64,000 nt of DNA, from positions 14,833-78,832 of the forward strand of contig CAKSFP010000011.1 in assembly GCA_934454585.1 (NCBI GenBank). The letters run 5' to 3'. The position numbers and the translations under genes are program-made. This stretch comes from an uncultured Clostridia bacterium (GTDB lineage Bacteria > Bacillota > Clostridia > UMGS1810). Below are positions 32,994 to 42,526 of this stretch, piece after piece (the first letter of the stretch is position 1; each line of letters starts with the position of its first letter). Under the pieces are notes generated by a model, which saw nothing but the letters and a program-made list of their open reading frames with translations, was not told the origin of the DNA and made no database searches.

Positions 32994-35603
32994 TCAATTG
33001 TACAAATACACATTTCTGTCTTCGTCGTACCAAGTGTGATGAATCAATCTCGTGCAGGCTTCTCCCGCTGTTTTGTAGTCCACAATTGAACGGTAATCCA
33101 CGATTTCGATGGTGTCCGACGCCTTGTCATACATAGGACATTTTTTGCCGTTTACAATGATTCTTTCGCCGATTTCGGATGCCATATCCTTTTTTATTGC
33201 GACAACTCCGTCATAGTTATTAAATACATATCCGAAAGATAAGTTGAGTTCTTCCGCGTTGACGGTATCGACTCCCATTTTGTTTGTGCTGCCTTCCTGA
33301 AGGAGTTTTCGAGTTGGAAGATCAACCCAGTTGATTGTTCCGTCGCCGTCAGCCTGCCCGTCAAACACTCTTACAATTTTGTTTGTTTTTCCAACGGTGT
33401 TCTGATATATTATGAACAAATCTCCTTTATGAGCACCGCTCAGAGCGGACGAATCGGTATCTTGGTCAAGCTCGTAAGAGACATATTCGCCTCCCGTATA
33501 ACCCGATACCTTGACGACTGTGTCTCCGTTCTTATTCATAACGCGCGATGTTTTGTCAAGCATAAATGCGTACTTGGGTTTAGATGATTTAATATCGCTT
33601 TGGGAAATCAGGGCATCTACATATGCGCTGTTTTCACCTACATAATACGCATCAAGTTTTGTGGCAACATTAGAACCGTCTCCGCCGACAACTACCCCTT
33701 TTTTCGTATAATAATCGTTGTCGTCTCCGGTATCGGTATCGGGAATACAAAATGTTTTTGTCACCGTTCCGCTGCAAATTGCCGTGAATCCGTAACGCCC
33801 TCTATGATACCACCTTGTTTCGACCGTTTCAAAAACACGCCTGAGAGAACATTCCGGGTCCTCACCCTCTCCGACATAGAGTGTATCTATTTCATTTACG
33901 GCGCCGTCTGATGTCCGGGAAAACTGTATTAGCTGTTCAATATCGCCCGTCGCCCTTTTCAAAAGTGTTTTAATTTCGCTGTAATCCGCATTTTTCAGTT
34001 TTGTCTTATCAATGGTAAGATTTTTTGCAGATTCAACTTTGATAACATTGCTGTCCTCATCCAAAATTTTGAATTTCGTGACGGCATCCATACCGCCGTC
34101 TGAACCAACGGCAATCAAATACCCCAATTTCATGCTGCGTGAATTGCCTTTGTACATGTAGCATATTCTCCCATGGCGGTCAGCAATGTAATTGTATTCA
34201 TCATTCAGATTAACAGAATCTAAAAAAGTCTTACGATAGCTTTTATCAATCTTATATTCCGTACCGTCAAGCGTTACGCTTTCATCACCGATACTTTGCG
34301 GTTTGCCCGACAAAAAGGTCGTGTTGACAATAATCTCGACAATTTTTCCGTCTGCACTCTCGGCAACCGACAAAGACATGTCCCTGATTAAATCCTCCCC
34401 GGAAAGCAAGTCCTTTCCGTCCGATATAATTAAATTGTCAACAGCATCAATATCAATAATATCGTTTTGGAACAATTTGTTGTACATCACGCCGGAATTT
34501 ACAGAAGACACAAAAAAGTTTCTGTAGTCTTTGATAAATATATAGTCGTATCTGTTGTCGCCGTCAGCATCTTTTAATGTGATCATGCCTTTGTTCAATC
34601 CGTCGACGGTTTTTTTGATGTCGCTGTCAAGCACCCTGCCGTTGTATACAATACGGGCATTCGGGCAGCTTATCTTCTGACTTTTGCCGGATGGCAAGGT
34701 ATAATAAACCGTATCGCCTTCAATTTGGTCAACATCTTCTATGTCTATGTTCACATCCTCTTTGCCATAGCCGCTGTGCGATATGTAAATAATATTATCT
34801 CTGCCGCCCGCAGCTTTTTTGTAATAATATGTCACATAATTGCCGAGAAATCCCGAGAACTCACCGTCATCGGCAACCGAATAATATTGACTGTCAATTA
34901 TTATACTTCCGCTTTTCACAGTGTCTCCCGACACGGTTCCGCCATATAACGCTTCAACCGTTCCGTCCGAGCACACTATGTCATATACGGTTTCTATGAA
35001 CATTTTTCCCGAACTGTATGACGCTCCGTCGGCAGATATGGAATCAATGTCATACATATTGGCACGCAGTACATTGTATATCATTCTAAAACAGTTTCGA
35101 TAAGTCACATTTGTTCCCGAGACTCCACTTGTAAGCTTCAACTCGCTTGCGGTCTTGACATATCCTGAGGGAAAGCCGCCTTTTGCCTCAGCGTATACCC
35201 CATAACCCAGCGAGCAGACAAACATTTTAAGAGCCTCATTAAAGGAAGCGTTATCATACGGCCTGTACATCTTGTCTTCCGGCAAAGTGATAATTCCGGC
35301 ATCCGCAAGCGAATTAACATAGCCGTAAGCGTAACTGTCAAAGGATAAATCGATAAAATATCTTTTATCGGATGCCGGAGACAATCCGTTCATCCTTGCA
35401 ACATAATATGCAATTTCTTCACGAGTCATTTCGGCATCCAAAATTTTGTCATCGATATCGTCGATAATACCGACAGATTTAAGCAGTCCGACCGTCTCCG
35501 AAATTTGGTTTTCCGCATCAGACGGCTGTGCAAATACCGCAGTATTCATCAAGCAGCTTGCCGTAACGCAAACCGCAATAAAAATCACAAATATCTTTTT
35601 CAT
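32994..35603 (-). CDS. Large secreted surface protein with N-terminal SLH-like motifs
   Basis: An 869-residue secreted protein. The signal peptide contains KKIFVIFIAVCVTASCLMN. Two or three diverged SLH-like motifs fill about residues 28-190 (SVGIIDDIDDKILDAEMTRE, AYGYVNSLADAGIITLPEDK). The remaining ~670 residues are beta-rich with many Asp/Gly/Tyr and no motif I recognise; DADGDNRYDYIFIKDYR resembles calcium-loop or FG-GAP-like repeats. Three tandem ATGs (35609, 35606, 35603) follow GGGGGG; the third has the best spacing. It is the last or next-to-last gene of the glycan operon, 6-12 bp after another SLH gene. A wall-anchored binding or scaffold role is plausible. Confidence 0.75.
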   Translation of the reverse strand: MKKIFVIFIAVCVTASCLMNTAVFAQPSDAENQISETVGLLKSVGIIDDIDDKILDAEMTREEIAYYVARMNGLSPASDKRYFIDLSFDSYAYGYVNSLADAGIITLPEDKMYRPYDNASFNEALKMFVCSLGYGVYAEAKGGFPSGYVKTASELKLTSGVSGTNVTYRNCFRMIYNVLRANMYDIDSISADGASYSSGKMFIETVYDIVCSDGTVEALYGGTVSGDTVKSGSIIIDSQYYSVADDGEFSGFLGNYVTYYYKKAAGGRDNIIYISHSGYGKEDVNIDIEDVDQIEGDTVYYTLPSGKSQKISCPNARIVYNGRVLDSDIKKTVDGLNKGMITLKDADGDNRYDYIFIKDYRNFFVSSVNSGVMYNKLFQNDIIDIDAVDNLIISDGKDLLSGEDLIRDMSLSVAESADGKIVEIIVNTTFLSGKPQSIGDESVTLDGTEYKIDKSYRKTFLDSVNLNDEYNYIADRHGRICYMYKGNSRSMKLGYLIAVGSDGGMDAVTKFKILDEDSNVIKVESAKNLTIDKTKLKNADYSEIKTLLKRATGDIEQLIQFSRTSDGAVNEIDTLYVGEGEDPECSLRRVFETVETRWYHRGRYGFTAICSGTVTKTFCIPDTDTGDDNDYYTKKGVVVGGDGSNVATKLDAYYVGENSAYVDALISQSDIKSSKPKYAFMLDKTSRVMNKNGDTVVKVSGYTGGEYVSYELDQDTDSSALSGAHKGDLFIIYQNTVGKTNKIVRVFDGQADGDGTINWVDLPTRKLLQEGSTNKMGVDTVNAEELNLSFGYVFNNYDGVVAIKKDMASEIGERIIVNGKKCPMYDKASDTIEIVDYRSIVDYKTAGEACTRLIHHTWYDEDRNVYLYN

Positions 35604-35615
35604 CATCATCCCCCC

Positions 35616-37226
35616 TTAAAGCTTTTCCGACAAAGTGTATATCATTTTAACCGCCTGAGCTCTCGTTGCATTTTCGGTCGGCGCAAATGTCATTTCGTCG
35701 ATACCGTTGATCACGCCTATAGACCTTAGAGCATAAACTGCTTCCTTGGCGTATTGTTCAATGCGGTCATCATCCGAAAAACCGTCTTCGTTTTCAAAAT
35801 CTTTATAGTCGTAGTTTTCGTTTTTGGTTAACCGATACAAAATTGTCGCCATATCTTGCCTTGTTATAAAGTCATTTGCTCCGAAATACCCGTTTTCATA
35901 TCCCTGCACCAGCCCGAGTTTGCAGGCCTTTGCAACATATGGGGAATACCAATCGCCGGGCGTCACATCGCCGAAATTCACATCGTCAGCTTTATAATCG
36001 GGATAAAACAAACCCGTCAATATTTTTACAAATTCCGCTCTTGTGATGTTGGAATGAGGTTCGAAGATTCTGTCGCCCCTGCCCGATATGATTCCTTTTT
36101 CCGCAAGAGCCACTATCCCCTCTACCGCCCAGGCAACATCCTTGACATCATCAAATATATATTTGTTGATTACGGGCAGATTAACTTGAGGCACTGCCGC
36201 ACCCGAGCCGACAGTAACGGAAGAAACCTTGCCGCCGGATGAAGAGCCGCCGCCGGAGTTCACCGAATCACTGTAGCCGTCGAACGCATCCCTGAGGCTC
36301 TTGTAATCGGAATAATTTTTCCCGGAAACAAAATTATACCTTTCGTCGCTTCCCGAAGACCCTGTGCCTATTTTATCCGAAAACGCCGTCATTACTTCTT
36401 TGGTATTTCCGTATCCGTCCGGCTCTGCCACGACTGACAAAACAAATGCCTCGGTAAGCTTGGCGTCAAAATCCTCGGGGCTTTCATATTTTTTGCTTTT
36501 GAGTCTTTCGGTAATTGATTTTTTTACAGATTCGCTCAGATATTCTTTATTCAAAAAATCCTTGATTGATGAATTTTCCAAACCAAACAGCTCCGGAAAT
36601 TCAAAAATATCAGACAAATCGGAAGAATTATTCTCAAGCGCAGATATGCCCGCTGACACCCGAAAAATTTCAGAGGCGGTATCGGCGTCAAAAGCAGAGT
36701 TCTTATCAAGATATTTAACTATTTTATCCGCAATATCCGTATAATAGTCTTTGCACATATCATCTATCCACAAATCATACGGATAATCCCGAATTATATT
36801 TGCTATTTCGTCCATTTTATTTTCACTGTACTTTTGCTCTGTTTCCTTCAGCTTTGCCAGAGCACTGTCGGGATTGGTGTACAAAAAAGTCTCGGCGATA
36901 CGGTTTTTTTCGGTATATACAATCGCCGTAAACATTCCTGACGGTTCGGACGACTTATCCACGCGAAAATCCACAGCGTAGCTACCGTTTGCCTCGGTCT
37001 TAAATTGCGCAAAATAAATCAGTATGTCTTTATAACTGTCGGGCGATGTCAACAAATCTTCAAATGTTTTGCCGCCCCTGTAAACTTCGACCGCAGCCTG
37101 AATATTCCCTTCGTTTGCCGTGCCTACAAGCCGTATGTCTGTGCCGTTGTTTTCGGCAACCCGAGCGTGGCATACACAGGGAACAAAGGTTATCAAAATG
37201 CAAAAAAACAGCAGTATTTTTTTCAT
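35616..37226 (-). CDS. Secreted protein with three C-terminal SLH domains
   Basis: A 536-residue protein. The signal peptide (KKILLFFCILITFVPCVCHA) is followed by an Ig-like part (NIQAAVEVYRGGKTFEDLL, VDKSSEPSGMFTAIVY), a helical middle rich in Glu/Lys/Ser (about 130-310), a Gly/Ser linker (SGGGSSSGGK) and three SLH motifs at about 345-536 (FDDVKDVAWAVEGIVALAEK, FEPHSNITRAEFVKILTG, FAPTENATRAQAVKMIY). It is predicted to bind the wall polymer and present its N-terminal part outward. It sits between a secreted glycoside hydrolase (14 bp) and the large SLH protein (6 bp), so it could anchor extracellular enzymes of this operon. Confidence 0.82.
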   Translation of the reverse strand: MKKILLFFCILITFVPCVCHARVAENNGTDIRLVGTANEGNIQAAVEVYRGGKTFEDLLTSPDSYKDILIYFAQFKTEANGSYAVDFRVDKSSEPSGMFTAIVYTEKNRIAETFLYTNPDSALAKLKETEQKYSENKMDEIANIIRDYPYDLWIDDMCKDYYTDIADKIVKYLDKNSAFDADTASEIFRVSAGISALENNSSDLSDIFEFPELFGLENSSIKDFLNKEYLSESVKKSITERLKSKKYESPEDFDAKLTEAFVLSVVAEPDGYGNTKEVMTAFSDKIGTGSSGSDERYNFVSGKNYSDYKSLRDAFDGYSDSVNSGGGSSSGGKVSSVTVGSGAAVPQVNLPVINKYIFDDVKDVAWAVEGIVALAEKGIISGRGDRIFEPHSNITRAEFVKILTGLFYPDYKADDVNFGDVTPGDWYSPYVAKACKLGLVQGYENGYFGANDFITRQDMATILYRLTKNENYDYKDFENEDGFSDDDRIEQYAKEAVYALRSIGVINGIDEMTFAPTENATRAQAVKMIYTLSEKL

Positions 37227-37240
37227 GGTTTTCCTCCATA

Positions 37241-40030
37241 TTATCTTTGATTAAATTCAATGGGTTCCGCAAGCGGCGTCAGTGACGACCGACTCCACAA
37301 AAATGCCTTTATATGTCCCTCATTCGGTATATAATCCGTATACTCCGATCCGACAAATCCGGCATTGATATTTTTAAGGTTTACAATACATAAATTTTCT
37401 CTGCGAAATGATGCGATAACCAGCATTGCCGCCTCATTTATGCCTCCTGCGGATACCAGTTTTGTCCGTATTCCGCCTTCGCCGATTTCAAACGAAATTT
37501 CGGACAATTCTGACATATCACGAACATATATCGGCGATGTCGACACTTCAAGACTCAATGCGCCGTCGCTAACCTCGTGCAGGGATTCATTGCCGTAAAT
37601 ATCATACACTTTCACAGATTTTGCATCGGTGTTATATGTATATCCGCTTTTACCGTCCGTGGTCCACAGCGAAGTTATTCCGTTTGAAAATTTTGCACGA
37701 TACACGCCGTTTTTTTTGTAATCGCAGAGCATTTGTTCATAGGTGCTCACTCTTTCGGAATTCGAAACAAGAGCATTATAGTTTGCAAGTGCCGCATATA
37801 CCGGTTTGGCATGATATTTGTCTATCGTTCCGCGCCAGTCATTGAGCAACCCGAAATTTTTTTCAAGCTCATTTGAATTGCCGGGGTTATCCGTTGCAGT
37901 AAACCAGCAAATTTGTTCGAGTTCGTTTTGCAAAAGCATCGCCGCCCTAACGGTGAATTCCGCCTGCTGTTTGGCAGACACCGGGGCTGCGTTTCCGTTT
38001 TGCCCGTCCATAAGTTTCGCCGTGGATGACCATCCGAGTTCGGTTGCGATAATCGGCGTACTTTCGAGTCCGTATTTATTCAGCAAATTTCTCAATTCAA
38101 GTACCTGGTAAGTAAGCGTGCCTTCGGTATCGGTTGTCTTTCTTTTTATGTCTTCGGCAGTGTTTGCCCCCTCGTTTTCCGCCATGCGGTTTGCGATCTT
38201 ATACGGATGTACGGAAACAACATCGATGTAATCTTTAACTTTCTTGCCTCTTTCGGCGGCAAGCGCCTGCACCTTTTGCAAAACTTTTTCCGTCCACGAA
38301 CGCTGACTTGCTCCGGTTCTTGCAGATGCAAATGCACAGAGTTTTGCACCGGGGTTGCCTTTTTGCAAAGCATCCTTGGCACAAACAATAAGCCTTGCGT
38401 ATGTGTCCGGATCGTCCCTTAACTCCCAGTTCAATTCATTATACAGTTCAAAATATTCGGCTTTGCCGTTCAAATCGTGCGCAACGCTCTCGGCAAACCC
38501 GGCAAATTTTTCCCTGTCTTCGTCCGTATAAGGAACACCTGATGAATAACTCGTTCCTATTTTGCCGTCAAGCATAATTATCTGCGATATGCTCTTTGAT
38601 TCGGCATGGTTTTGCCAACGATTATATTCCGGCGAAAGACTTTTTCCGTTATCGAGCCATCTGTTATAATTTATCGTGTCCCGTATAACCCCGAATCCGC
38701 CGCCCGCCAGTATATCCGTAAGAATATCAGGATCATAATATCCGTGCACAAACAGCGTAGAAACTCCTGATTTTCCGTTCAGTTCGGAGGGAGCGTTTAC
38801 GGAAGAAAAACCTGCATGGGTGTTTGCCTTCTCTTTGCCGCCTTCATTTACAACGACGCTTATCTCAAACAATCCAAACCTCTCGGCAGATCTTCTCATA
38901 TCAGCACAAAAAGGAATTATTTTATGTTCCGCAGCGTCAAGATTAAATTCCAATGTGTCGGCATAGACGGTCTCGTTCGTTTCGGAATTCGATATATTTA
39001 CTTTTGCCGTGCAATTCTTTTTCGCTCCTGTGCGATTTACGGCATGTATATTGAAGATTGCGTCTTTGCCGTCGAATATATTCCCGTCTTTTTCCCCGTC
39101 AACAAACAAATTAATTTCGTTCCTGACATATTCCGGAGTTGCAGCAGGCAAATCATTGTCTCCGTATTTAACGGATTTGACAATGAAATTCTCTATGACA
39201 GTTTTATTCTCCGCGGATGCTCCCGACGAGTGAAAAAATATATTACATATCCTCCCGAGCTTTTCGTTAAGCGGCACCGTCTTAAAATATTCATTATCCA
39301 AATAGCAAACAACCCTGCCCGAATCCAGGTCAAACCAAAGATCCGCATGATATTTTCTTCCGTGTTCGTAAGCCGTGCTTCCCGAGGCACTGCTGTAGTC
39401 GTTTCTTTCGCTGTACATTCCGAATTTGCCGTCAGATGAAAAATTCAACACAGCGAACTTTGTATCGGCTGTCGCCGTCCACGGATTAGTGCCGTTTTTG
39501 TTCCCGACCCACAAATTGAGGGTTGAGGTATCCCCGTCAACCCTTGCGTCAAATGACGCAAGGACGATTCCGCTTGACTGCGGCACGGCAAATTCGCGCG
39601 TAATTACGCCATCGGAACCCTCAACTATGTATTTGTCTTTTTGGGACAAATCGACGGGTCCGGATATTATGCTCTTCGTCTCACGATTTCCCGGAGTGTA
39701 GAAAAACTTCAGGGAAGAAGAACCGTTATACGCCGTTCCTCCTACGGTAAGGTCGTACAGTCCCTCTGCCGCATCCGACATATCAATGGTTTTTGACCAC
39801 CAGCCATACTCCCCTGAGCTGAATTGATCCACATAATAAAACGGATTGGCTTTATCGCGGGCGGTTGCCTCAAATGTGACATATTTGTCGGCTTTGCAAA
39901 CAGATGTGTTTTTGATTTTTAACTGATTTTCCGTAAATTCATAGCCGAACCCATCAGCAAAAACACTGCCGCAGCAAGCGAACAACACCAATGCCGCAAT
40001 TATCGATATTTTAATAAAATGTTTTGTCAT
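37241..40030 (-). CDS. Secreted clan GH-A glycoside hydrolase (GH39-like)
   Basis: A 929-residue secreted enzyme. After the signal peptide (to about residue 25) come a LamG-like beta-sandwich (about 60-300; FDARVDGDTSTLNLWVGN, KYHADLWFDLDSGRV), an Ig-like domain (310-415) and a TIM barrel (about 420-770). The likely acid/base is Glu ~531 in YFELYNELNWE and the nucleophile Glu ~664 in IIATELGWSS, the clan GH-A pattern; VVSVHPYKIANR sits between. The C-terminal ~110 residues share the ending IKAFLWSRSSLTPLAEP with other proteins here. Family GH39 or an unassigned GH-A family is my best guess; substrate unknown. No SLH or dockerin. Confidence 0.78.
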   Translation of the reverse strand: MTKHFIKISIIAALVLFACCGSVFADGFGYEFTENQLKIKNTSVCKADKYVTFEATARDKANPFYYVDQFSSGEYGWWSKTIDMSDAAEGLYDLTVGGTAYNGSSSLKFFYTPGNRETKSIISGPVDLSQKDKYIVEGSDGVITREFAVPQSSGIVLASFDARVDGDTSTLNLWVGNKNGTNPWTATADTKFAVLNFSSDGKFGMYSERNDYSSASGSTAYEHGRKYHADLWFDLDSGRVVCYLDNEYFKTVPLNEKLGRICNIFFHSSGASAENKTVIENFIVKSVKYGDNDLPAATPEYVRNEINLFVDGEKDGNIFDGKDAIFNIHAVNRTGAKKNCTAKVNISNSETNETVYADTLEFNLDAAEHKIIPFCADMRRSAERFGLFEISVVVNEGGKEKANTHAGFSSVNAPSELNGKSGVSTLFVHGYYDPDILTDILAGGGFGVIRDTINYNRWLDNGKSLSPEYNRWQNHAESKSISQIIMLDGKIGTSYSSGVPYTDEDREKFAGFAESVAHDLNGKAEYFELYNELNWELRDDPDTYARLIVCAKDALQKGNPGAKLCAFASARTGASQRSWTEKVLQKVQALAAERGKKVKDYIDVVSVHPYKIANRMAENEGANTAEDIKRKTTDTEGTLTYQVLELRNLLNKYGLESTPIIATELGWSSTAKLMDGQNGNAAPVSAKQQAEFTVRAAMLLQNELEQICWFTATDNPGNSNELEKNFGLLNDWRGTIDKYHAKPVYAALANYNALVSNSERVSTYEQMLCDYKKNGVYRAKFSNGITSLWTTDGKSGYTYNTDAKSVKVYDIYGNESLHEVSDGALSLEVSTSPIYVRDMSELSEISFEIGEGGIRTKLVSAGGINEAAMLVIASFRRENLCIVNLKNINAGFVGSEYTDYIPNEGHIKAFLWSRSSLTPLAEPIEFNQR

Positions 40031-40105
40031 GGCCGTCTCCTTTAATATGCATCACATTGCGTATTTGCGCCGCTCTGCCGTAATATCAGTCATATCTCAT
40101 GTCTT

Positions 40106-42511
40106 TTATTTTACAATAACCTTCTCAGCAATCGGATAATGCAAAATTTCACCGTTTAACACTGTAAGACACATCACGGAATTGTTCAGATTTTTCGCTT
40201 TCAAAACATTCTTATTGCGGTCAAATTCAAGTATGCTCATCGAATTTACCGTTTGCACGGCAAATTTATAATCTGCCATCAATCCGTTGTCATACTCGGC
40301 AGACACAATAATAACTTTCTGCACCTTGTCGGTCGCATTTATTATTGTTCCGCTTGCATATGCCTGAGTCATTTCTTTTTGTGTAAATGCACTTCCGTCC
40401 TCTTTTTCGTACCCCAAATTCATAACATAGGCACCTTCATTATAACCACCCTGCGTGTAAACCGCCTCAAACCGATCGACATCAAGTCCGTCCGCCGTTT
40501 TTATATCATCTGCGCAAATTTTGACGACATCTCCGCGGCGCGGTATTTTCGATATATCAACGGTGCAGCATTTATCTTTTGGATCGTACATAACAGATTC
40601 ACAGGCTATTTCTTCATCTTCAAAATACACTTTTATACCGTCAAGCGTAGTTTCGTTTACATCTGCGGTGAATTTGAGTCTAATCTGATTTACAATTGAA
40701 TTTATTGTTGAGTCAGCGGAATGAGAGTTGCCATTCACATCCGAAAAAACAATTTCCGAGACTGACGAGGTCTCAAAAAATGTACCCGCCTTGAAATTAT
40801 CAATAAACAATTCAGATTCTTCGCCGTCCTCCACCTTGCTGAAATGGCCTATATACAGTTTATCTGCCCCGTTTATATATTTGTCGGTTGCCTGTTTTGA
40901 ATAAACAGCCTTGTCATTAACATATGCCGTTACCGTTTTGTCGGTTTTGTTGAAAACAAATTTTATGTTATACCACACATCGCCCTCAAAAGCAACCGCA
41001 CCTTTGTGTCCCCAGCCCTGCACCTGCGAAAGTCCGTTTGCGCTTAGAAACACCTGCAAATTGTTGTCATATGTCAAAGGCGTCACATTGTTTGTGCCAA
41101 TATAGTATCCGTTCTGAGCGGCAATAAGCGATGCCTGAAAATCCTTGCCGTCGTTTGACGGAGCTATAACCATGCTCTGAGTTGATTTTGCCTTCATATC
41201 AAAGCTTATAAAACTCATGTTTCCGCCCAGGTACTCGTTTAATCCGCTCTGCTTTGCCACGGCGCAACTGCGATCATCTTTTTTTGGCAGCCTGAGGGCA
41301 AGAATCTTTCCCTTGCCGTCTTCGGCGATGTATTCGGTATCTCCGGCTTTTTCGAATTTCCAGTCATACAAGGCGGTCTCGTCGTCGTAATCATCATATA
41401 GATACGAAACATAGTTACCGTCCGCCGTAAGTTCGCATACGCACGGCGAATATCCGCTGTCGCTGTCACCGTTTATCAAGACTTTGTAATTGCACGATGC
41501 GTCATAATCGGCAATTTTCATCCTAAGCGTGTGTGTTTCGGAGTCATAAGTTGGTTCGTTATATCCCGCGATATCGGAATTTTTGTGAATTTCAAAATTA
41601 TTCAGCAAAATATCGCTGTCTATATCGGCGTCAAAAGTCATCGTTAGCATTCCCGTAGTTTTGCTCAGATTAAGTGCGGAGATTTTCGCATCCTCCGTGA
41701 TAACCGGCGGAAGCACCGCCTTCATTTTGCCTGCTTTGAAATTGTCGATTCTGAACACCGCGGTGTTGTCTTCCGCCATCTCGGAATATGTGTTTACATA
41801 AAGCGCGTCTACATTGGCAGAATTCGGATTCGACAGCTCCGATATCAATTTGCCGTCCAGATACACATCAATCATATTATCTGTTTTGTCAATCACAAAC
41901 AAGAAATTACACCATTTGTTTGATTCAAGCTTACTCGCATTCCAATACTTGGTTGCATCGGACAGGCTGACATCAAAAACATTCTTTAGATACGAATAAT
42001 AGTACGGATTATTACCATTCGTGGGGTATATCCACTTGTTTTTGCTTATAAGCACCGTTGCGTCTACTCCGCCCTCGGCATGCCGCAGTTTGGTCGGAGA
42101 AATAACAATGTTATAATCACCCAAAGACTTGAAATCAAAGCTTACATAATTCATGTCGCCGGTCAGATAATCTTTTATGGGAATCCGAACCGGATACTGC
42201 ATTGCCGCCGTATCGTTTGCGACACTCTTTTTGTTGAAATAAGCCTCAAGAACCCTGCCTTTTTCAGCGTCATCCGTCACGGCGGAAGCGCAGCCGGACG
42301 GCTCCCAGTTTCGTTCGGAAGGTATGGTGCCGTCATCATAATCATCACAAAAAAGCGGATCTTCAAAATCATATCCTTCTATTTGCGGCGTGGCTGTATT
42401 TGCGTACACCGCGGGGAATATTCCCCGCGGTGCATAAGCCGAAACACAGCAAATGCAAAAGGCTGTTACAAATATCGATAAATATCTTACGATTGTCTTT
42501 TTCCTTTTCAT
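40106..42511 (-). CDS. Secreted multidomain LamG/Ig-like protein (1)
   Basis: An 801-residue secreted protein without a recognisable catalytic domain. After the signal peptide are a LamG-like sandwich (about 45-245; NYVSFDFKSLGDYNIVISP, NMIDVYLDGKLISEL), a Big_5/SbsA-type Ig domain (about 255-345; LNLSKTTGMLTMTFDADI), a second LamG-like domain (365-565; MSFISFDMKAKSTQSMVIAP, KTVTAYVNDKAVYSK), a second Ig-like domain and a ~110-residue C-terminal beta domain. Ribosome site GGGAG precedes the ATG. The next gene upstream has the same architecture, so they are likely tandem paralogs. Glycan binding is the simplest role; lyase activity in the sandwich cannot be excluded. Confidence 0.72.
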   Translation of the reverse strand: MKRKKTIVRYLSIFVTAFCICCVSAYAPRGIFPAVYANTATPQIEGYDFEDPLFCDDYDDGTIPSERNWEPSGCASAVTDDAEKGRVLEAYFNKKSVANDTAAMQYPVRIPIKDYLTGDMNYVSFDFKSLGDYNIVISPTKLRHAEGGVDATVLISKNKWIYPTNGNNPYYYSYLKNVFDVSLSDATKYWNASKLESNKWCNFLFVIDKTDNMIDVYLDGKLISELSNPNSANVDALYVNTYSEMAEDNTAVFRIDNFKAGKMKAVLPPVITEDAKISALNLSKTTGMLTMTFDADIDSDILLNNFEIHKNSDIAGYNEPTYDSETHTLRMKIADYDASCNYKVLINGDSDSGYSPCVCELTADGNYVSYLYDDYDDETALYDWKFEKAGDTEYIAEDGKGKILALRLPKKDDRSCAVAKQSGLNEYLGGNMSFISFDMKAKSTQSMVIAPSNDGKDFQASLIAAQNGYYIGTNNVTPLTYDNNLQVFLSANGLSQVQGWGHKGAVAFEGDVWYNIKFVFNKTDKTVTAYVNDKAVYSKQATDKYINGADKLYIGHFSKVEDGEESELFIDNFKAGTFFETSSVSEIVFSDVNGNSHSADSTINSIVNQIRLKFTADVNETTLDGIKVYFEDEEIACESVMYDPKDKCCTVDISKIPRRGDVVKICADDIKTADGLDVDRFEAVYTQGGYNEGAYVMNLGYEKEDGSAFTQKEMTQAYASGTIINATDKVQKVIIVSAEYDNGLMADYKFAVQTVNSMSILEFDRNKNVLKAKNLNNSVMCLTVLNGEILHYPIAEKVIVK

Positions 42512-42526
42512 AAATTAATCTCCCTG